From: DSOI01 sp041394885
GTDB taxonomy: Bacteria > Acidobacteriota > Terriglobia > Bryobacterales > Bryobacteraceae
Direction of reading: 5' to 3'
NCBI GenBank assembly: GCA_041394885.1
Contig: JAWKHI010000005.1
Location: forward strand, 186,001 to 250,000
Length of the DNA: 64,000 bases
The notes beneath the pieces are model-generated. The model was not told where the DNA came from and did no database searches. It was given only the letters and a program-made list of their open reading frames with translations. A program made the translations under genes and the position numbers. Below, in pieces: positions 60,056-64,000 of the stretch (positions within the stretch are counted from its first letter, which is position 1; each line of letters begins with the position of its first letter).

Positions 60056-61365
60056 CCGAGCACCTCCGCCACCTTGTCCATGTCGCTCCGTTTGGCCATC
60101 TCGGTGGCGCACAGCAGCAGATGCCCCGATAACTCCGGATAGAACCTTCCTAGGTCCAGCCCGCCCACGATCTTTTCTTCGAGCAGCGCCGCGTTCGCCT
60201 CGGCCGGGGTTCGCGATCCCGTCGCGGCCACCACTTCGTTGAAGTACGGCCCCGTGAACCGGCGCTTCAGTTTTGAACCCAGATAATGTGCTTTCGCCAG
60301 ATTCTGCCCGGCCAGTTCTCGCAGCCCCTGCTTGCCGTACACCGTCATAAAGACCGTCGCCATCAGCGCGATCAGAGCCTGATTGGTGCAGATGTTCGAG
60401 GTCGCCTTCTCACGCCGGATATGCTGCTCCCGCGTCGCCAGCGTCAGACAAAATGCCCGCCGCCCCTGCGAGTCTACCGTCTGCCCCGCCAGCCTGCCCG
60501 GAAGCTGCCGTATGTTCGATTCCCGGGTCGCGATCACGCCGGCGAACGGTCCGCCGTAGGAAGGCGAAATCGCGAAAGACTGCAATTCGCCGCAAACGAT
60601 GTCGGCGTCCCGCGGCGGCTCGATCAATCCGAGCGACACCGCTTCGGTAAAGCACATCACCAGCAGCGCGCCGTGCGCATGCGCCAGTTCCGCCGCCGCT
60701 TTCACGTTCTCCACGCACCCGAAAAAGTTCGGACTTTGGACGATCACCGCGGCGGTGTCCTTGTCGAGCTTCGACGCCAGGTCTTCCAGATCCACTCCGC
60801 CCGTCGCCGCGTCGTAGGCGAACTCGGCCACCGGCATCTGCTGGTTGCGGGCATTGGTGGCGAGCACGGCCCGGTACTCGGGATGCACAGCGCGCGACAC
60901 CAGGATCCGTTCCCGCCGCGTCAGCCGCATCGCCATGAGAGCCGCCTCCGGCACCGCCGTCGAGCCGTCGTACATCGATGCGTTCGCCGCGTCCATGCCT
61001 GTCAATTGGCAGATCATGGTTTGGAATTCGAAAATCGTCGTCAGTGTCCCCTGTGCGATCTCGGCCTGGTAGGGCGTGTACGACGTCAGAAACTCCCCTC
61101 GCGAGGCCACCACGTCGCAAAGCACCGGCCTGTAGTGCCGGTAGACGCCGGCGCCCAAAAACGACGCATAGTCCGCCGCCGTCTTGTCCCCGAGAGCCCG
61201 GAAATAGTCGACGATCTCGTATTCCGAGATCCCCGGTTCGAGTTGCAGCGGACGGGTCAGCAGCGCCGCTTCCGGCAAGTGAGCGTATAGTTCGTCCGTG
61301 GAAGCGACGCCGATCGCGGCCATCATCTCACGGCGTTCTTCGTCGGACTTCGGCAGGTATCGCAA
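60052..61365 (-). CDS. gcvPA: Glycine dehydrogenase (decarboxylating) subunit 1
   Basis: The 437-residue protein begins at TTG 61365 (RYLPKSDEERREMM), four bases after the gcvH stop. It shows FLGAGVYRHYRPVLCDVVASRGEFLTSYTPYQAE, then SMYDGSTAVPEAALMA, SYGGPFAGVIATRE and REKATSNICTNQALIAL. These are the conserved blocks of the PLP-fold partner subunit, which lacks the PLP lysine. It pairs with GcvPB to make the P protein. Confidence 0.95.
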   Translation of the reverse strand: MRYLPKSDEERREMMAAIGVASTDELYAHLPEAALLTRPLQLEPGISEYEIVDYFRALGDKTAADYASFLGAGVYRHYRPVLCDVVASRGEFLTSYTPYQAEIAQGTLTTIFEFQTMICQLTGMDAANASMYDGSTAVPEAALMAMRLTRRERILVSRAVHPEYRAVLATNARNQQMPVAEFAYDAATGGVDLEDLASKLDKDTAAVIVQSPNFFGCVENVKAAAELAHAHGALLVMCFTEAVSLGLIEPPRDADIVCGELQSFAISPSYGGPFAGVIATRESNIRQLPGRLAGQTVDSQGRRAFCLTLATREQHIRREKATSNICTNQALIALMATVFMTVYGKQGLRELAGQNLAKAHYLGSKLKRRFTGPYFNEVVAATGSRTPAEANAALLEEKIVGGLDLGRFYPELSGHLLLCATEMAKRSDMDKVAEVLG

Positions 61366-61369
61366 GTGA

Positions 61370-61756
61370 TCAGGATTCTCCCAGGTAGGTTTGATATTCG
61401 GCGTCGCTCAGTAGCGTGTTTATTTCTTCCGGGGCCGATAACCGAACCTTGACCAGCCATGCCGCCCCGTGGGGGTCTTCGTTCAGTTTCTCCGGCGCTG
61501 GCGTCAACGCCCCGTTCACCTCGATCACCTCGCCGCTCACCGGCGCGTAGATGTCGGAGACGGCCTTCACCGATTCCACCGAACCGAACACAGCGTGCTG
61601 TGTCACGATCGCGCCCGTCTTGGGCAGGTCGACAAAGACGATGTCGCCCAATTCACTCTGCGCGTGATGGGTGATGCCGATGGTGGCGACGCCTCCTTCG
61701 ACGGAAACCCATTCATGCTCCTTGGTATACCGGTAGTTCTCAGGATAGTTGGACAT
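61370..61756 (-). CDS. gcvH: Glycine cleavage system H protein
   Basis: The 128-residue protein has YTKEHEWVSVEGGVATIGIT, LGDIVFVDLPKTG and the lipoylation site ESVKAVSDIYAPVSGE, where the Lys carries lipoate. It shuttles the aminomethyl intermediate between P, T and L proteins. It sits 13 bp after gcvT in the operon. The length matches the family (about 125-130). Confidence 0.96.
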   Translation of the reverse strand: MSNYPENYRYTKEHEWVSVEGGVATIGITHHAQSELGDIVFVDLPKTGAIVTQHAVFGSVESVKAVSDIYAPVSGEVIEVNGALTPAPEKLNEDPHGAAWLVKVRLSAPEEINTLLSDAEYQTYLGES

Positions 61757-61769
61757 GGGAGTATAGCTC

Positions 61770-62900
61770 TTATTTTGACCGTTTGTAGAACGGCGTGGGC
61801 ACGGTCACCGCCCCGGCCAGTTGGCCCCGGATCTGAACCGCGACGGCCTGGCCCGGTTGCGCTACTGCCGCGGGCAGATAGCACAACGCGATGTTCTTGT
61901 TCAGCGTCGGCGACGGCGATCCCGACGTCACAAATCCGGCTGGCGCCCCGTTGACGAACACCTCGTAGTTGTCCCGGGCGATGCCCCGCTCGGTCATCTC
62001 GATTCCGCACAGCTTCCTCGACGGACCTTCTCTCACCTGTTTCTCGCACAGGGCCTTGCCCTGAAACTCCTTCGACAGATCCACGTTCCGGGGATAGAGT
62101 CCGGCTTCGATCGGCGTGATCGAGGGACCGATTTCGTGCCCATAAAGGGCCATGCCCGCCTCCAGCCGCAGCGTGTTCCGCGCGCCCAGCCCGCACGGCT
62201 TGATTCCATGAGCCGCTCCTGTCTCGAGCAGCTTCGCCCATAACGTCTCGGCGAACTCCGGCGCCACGAACAACTCGAAGCAGTCCTCGCCCGTGTAGCC
62301 GGTCCGCGCGATCCGCGCCGGCGCCTCGGCTCCACCGGGCCCAAGCCGCAGTGTCCCGTCGCGGAAGCGATAATACCGGATCGTCGACAGATCGGTGTCC
62401 GTGATCGGCTGCACCGTTTCCGCCGCACCAGGACCCTGCACCGCCAACTGCGCCCAACGCGGGCTGGCGAACTCCACCTCGCAATCGAACCCCTTCCGGT
62501 CACGCAGTTCCTGGATGTGCTGATGATCCTTTTCCTGATTCGATGCATTGACGCAGAGAAAGAACTCGTTCCCGTTCACGCGATAGATCAGGATATCGTC
62601 CACGAACCCGCCGTGCTCGTAGAGCAGCCCCGCATACTGCGCCTGCCCGTCGGCTACTTTGGAAACCGCGCTCGTCGCCGCGTAGTTCACCAGATCGAAC
62701 GCCTCCGGTCCGCGTATCTCGATCTCGCCCATATGGCTTACATCGAACAGCCCCACGGCGCGCCGCACTGTGTGGTGTTCTTCGATAATTCCGGAATACT
62801 GCACCGGCATGTCCCAGCCGCCGAAATCCACCATCCGGGCGCCCAGGGAGCGATGCACCGCGTTCAGGGGGGTCTCGCGAAGCGGTGCCGTGGAGTCCAT
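61770..62900 (-). CDS. gcvT: Aminomethyltransferase (glycine cleavage T protein)
   Basis: The 376-residue protein has HRSLGARMVDFGGWDMPVQY, VGLFDVSHMGEIEI, LLYEHGGFVDDILIYR, ARTGYTGEDCFELF, LGARNTLRLEAGMALYGHE and a C-terminal barrel ending FVTSGSPSPTLNKNIAL. AGGAG lies upstream of the ATG. It moves the methylene group to tetrahydrofolate and releases ammonia. It heads the gcvT-gcvH-gcvPA-gcvPB operon; no gcvL is in the window. No glycine riboswitch was recognised upstream. Confidence 0.95.
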   Translation of the reverse strand: MDSTAPLRETPLNAVHRSLGARMVDFGGWDMPVQYSGIIEEHHTVRRAVGLFDVSHMGEIEIRGPEAFDLVNYAATSAVSKVADGQAQYAGLLYEHGGFVDDILIYRVNGNEFFLCVNASNQEKDHQHIQELRDRKGFDCEVEFASPRWAQLAVQGPGAAETVQPITDTDLSTIRYYRFRDGTLRLGPGGAEAPARIARTGYTGEDCFELFVAPEFAETLWAKLLETGAAHGIKPCGLGARNTLRLEAGMALYGHEIGPSITPIEAGLYPRNVDLSKEFQGKALCEKQVREGPSRKLCGIEMTERGIARDNYEVFVNGAPAGFVTSGSPSPTLNKNIALCYLPAAVAQPGQAVAVQIRGQLAGAVTVPTPFYKRSK

Positions 62901-63446
62901 AAAGAAGCTCCTAATTTACCATATGGCTTCCGATTGCCGTAGGCGCTCCGGGCCTCCGCCAAGCCAACTTCGTACTGTAACCAAATCGGCGCTTGGGCGG
63001 AGTTTGGCATGCGGGTTGCTACATCATTAGCAAGAAAAGCAAGGAACCTGTGAGTTAAAGGGTTTCATGAGTCAGATCATGCAAAATCTACCGGTTCGAC
63101 TGGGAAGAAATTACCAGGGCGACACGGGTTTGCCGGGTTCGGCTCATCTCCTCTCTCTCTCCCCTGGCTTGCAGGGCCTGGCTAAAGTATCGGCTCCAAT
63201 GTCCTCCGCAGCAGGTACAAGGACTTGGACGGTCGTACTCCTCCACGACCCGTGCCGATGCAACGTCGCGCCGCGGCATCCCTCTCCGCGGCGCGACTCT
63301 CCTCTCTTTTTCCCCTTCGTCAAAAAATACTACGCTCTTGTCCTGATTCGCCGATTCTGGCGACTGAATTGCAAGCATTACTACGTAGAACTAAGGCAAC
63401 TGTCTTAGATTCGAATAAGATAAGAGATTGAGTTAGGAGATTGTTT
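62901..63446. other. Long intergenic region between gcvT and the OmpA-type gene
   Basis: These 546 bases hold no supported protein gene. Near gcvT, CCGCC-AAGC and GCTT-G-GGCGG arms (62956-63001) can form a bulged stem. A strong plus-strand terminator lies at 63265-63311, and CACGGGT (63124-63130) can pair with ACCCGTG (63248-63254) just before it. A plus-strand transcript starting and ending inside the region is therefore likely. The last 100 bases are AT-rich and probably carry the promoter of the next gene. Confidence 0.6.
63265..63311 (+). terminator. Strong Rho-independent terminator
   Basis: A perfect 12-bp stem (GTCGCGCCGCGG with CCGCGGCGCGAC, 63265-63297) and a nine-base loop are followed by a pyrimidine tract ending in five T residues (to 63311). 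On the minus strand no T run follows, so it works for plus-strand transcripts. Confidence 0.85.
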
Positions 63447-64000
63447 ATGTCTCGAATTGCCTTGGCCTGTGCGTTCCTGCTGCTTAGCGTTGGGTGTGCG
63501 ACCAAGAAACACGTCCGTACGCAAATTGACCCTTTACAGCAGAGGTTGGGACAGTTGGAATCGAAGTCCAAGCAGACCGATGCTTCGATTGGACAACTCG
63601 AACAGAATCTCTCCAAAGTCGATGAGCACTCCAAGGGAGTGGAAGCAAAGGCTTTAGCGGCTGCTGAGGCGGCCAGGACGGCGGACGAAAAAGCAGTCCG
63701 GAGCGGCGAGCAGGCCTCGGCGGCGGCTTCGGCCGCGGCTGGCGCCCAGAGCACCGCCGAGCGTGGCTTGGCCAGGACTGCCGATCTCGAACATCGTGTG
63801 GATGGTCTCGACAGCTTTGGCTTGGTGGCCACCGAGAGTGTCCTGTTCGAGTTCGGACGCAGCCGGCTCACCGACGACGCTCGCAAATTGCTCGCCGATA
63901 CCGCTAGCCGGCTGAAAGACCGTCGGCGCTATGTGATTGAAGTACAAGGCTATACGGACCGGATCGGAAACAAGGAATTCAATCTCGAGCTGAGCCGCAA
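63447..64000 (+). CDS. OmpA-family lipoprotein (Pal-like), C-terminally cut by the window
   Basis: The frame starts at ATG 63447 with AGGAGA six bases upstream and is open to the window end. Residues 1-17 are a lipoprotein signal (LLLSVGC, lipid Cys17). A long Ala/Glu/Ser-rich coiled coil follows to about residue 115 (QQRLGQLESKSKQTDAS, then alanine-rich repeats). After it comes an OmpA domain that would bind peptidoglycan: ESVLFEFGRSRLTDDARKLL and VIEVQGYTDRIGNKEFNLEL. The protein would tether the outer membrane to the wall. The 3' end lies outside the window. Confidence 0.88.
   Translation, partial: MSRIALACAFLLLSVGCATKKHVRTQIDPLQQRLGQLESKSKQTDASIGQLEQNLSKVDEHSKGVEAKALAAAEAARTADEKAVRSGEQASAAASAAAGAQSTAERGLARTADLEHRVDGLDSFGLVATESVLFEFGRSRLTDDARKLLADTASRLKDRRRYVIEVQGYTDRIGNKEFNLELSR

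Noticed and set aside
63041..63054. Second copy of the 56327-56494 inverted-repeat end
   Set aside because: AGGAACCTGTGAG resembles the element end, but it lacks one base, diverges after it and has no partner arm.
62901..63060. Glycine riboswitch upstream of gcvT
   Set aside because: I looked for the tandem aptamer core sequence on the minus strand and did not find it; only an unrelated bulged stem is present.
63067..63408. 113-residue plus-strand frame before the OmpA gene
   Set aside because: The strong terminator hairpin lies inside it, and the sequence shows no family features.

Overview
The window is GC-rich, gene-dense bacterial DNA. The gene content suggests an Acidobacteriota genome, most likely of the Bryobacterales/Solibacter type. 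Pointers are an Oar-like TonB receptor, an ECF sigma/anti-sigma pair with an acidobacterial-style C-terminal region, DUF1592/DUF1552 partners, many Tat-exported Gfo/Idh-type enzymes, CarboxypepD_reg-type secreted proteins and a split glycine decarboxylase (gcvPA/gcvPB). This is inference from gene families; no 16S rRNA is present. No rRNA, CRISPR array, prophage or complete insertion sequence was seen.

Layout. 1-2395: a partial oxidoreductase at the edge, a small membrane protein and a secreted TPR protein (minus strand). 2634-7148: the conserved rpmH-rnpA-yidD-yidC-jag-mnmE run (plus), with a frameshift in mnmE. 7152-11658: a metallophosphoesterase/CHAT-protease pair, then a terminator and a slipin (minus). 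11927-12000: an odd tRNA with anticodon CAA. 12214-18751: a VOC protein, a Fpg/Nei glycosylase and four exported sugar-type enzymes. 18798-22491: anti-sigma, ECF sigma and a divergent TonB receptor. 22539-29328: a GMC oxidoreductase fusion, an acyl-CoA ligase, a PrmA-like methyltransferase and an HDAC-like deacetylase. 29323-31807: small metabolic and secreted proteins.

31895-40583 is a lipid block: PAP2 phosphatase, a PlsC-type acyltransferase, a fatty acyl reductase, an ACP-acyl ligase-acyltransferase fusion, PlsY, a HAD phosphatase, an epimerase and a diacylglycerol-kinase-like protein. The last six lie on one strand and mostly overlap. The domain set resembles a split version of the multifunctional bacterial ether-lipid enzyme ElbD.

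40563-44382 holds a hydrolase, an unknown protein, a HicAB module and an ABC-F ATPase. 44386-52358 holds secreted amidohydrolases, a serine hydrolase fusion and two leucine-rich-repeat proteins. 52455-55749 is a DUF1592/DUF1552 pair. 55843-56494 holds a second HicBA module with a frameshifted toxin and a 168-bp element with 18-bp inverted ends. 56545-62900 is a GT39-like membrane protein and the gcvT-gcvH-gcvPA-gcvPB operon. 62901-63446 is a long intergenic region with a strong plus-strand terminator, followed by an OmpA-type lipoprotein cut by the window end.

The most unusual items are the CHAT/metallophosphoesterase operon, the split ether-lipid-like cluster, the class I tRNA with a leucine anticodon, the inverted-repeat element and the candidate small RNA before the OmpA gene.
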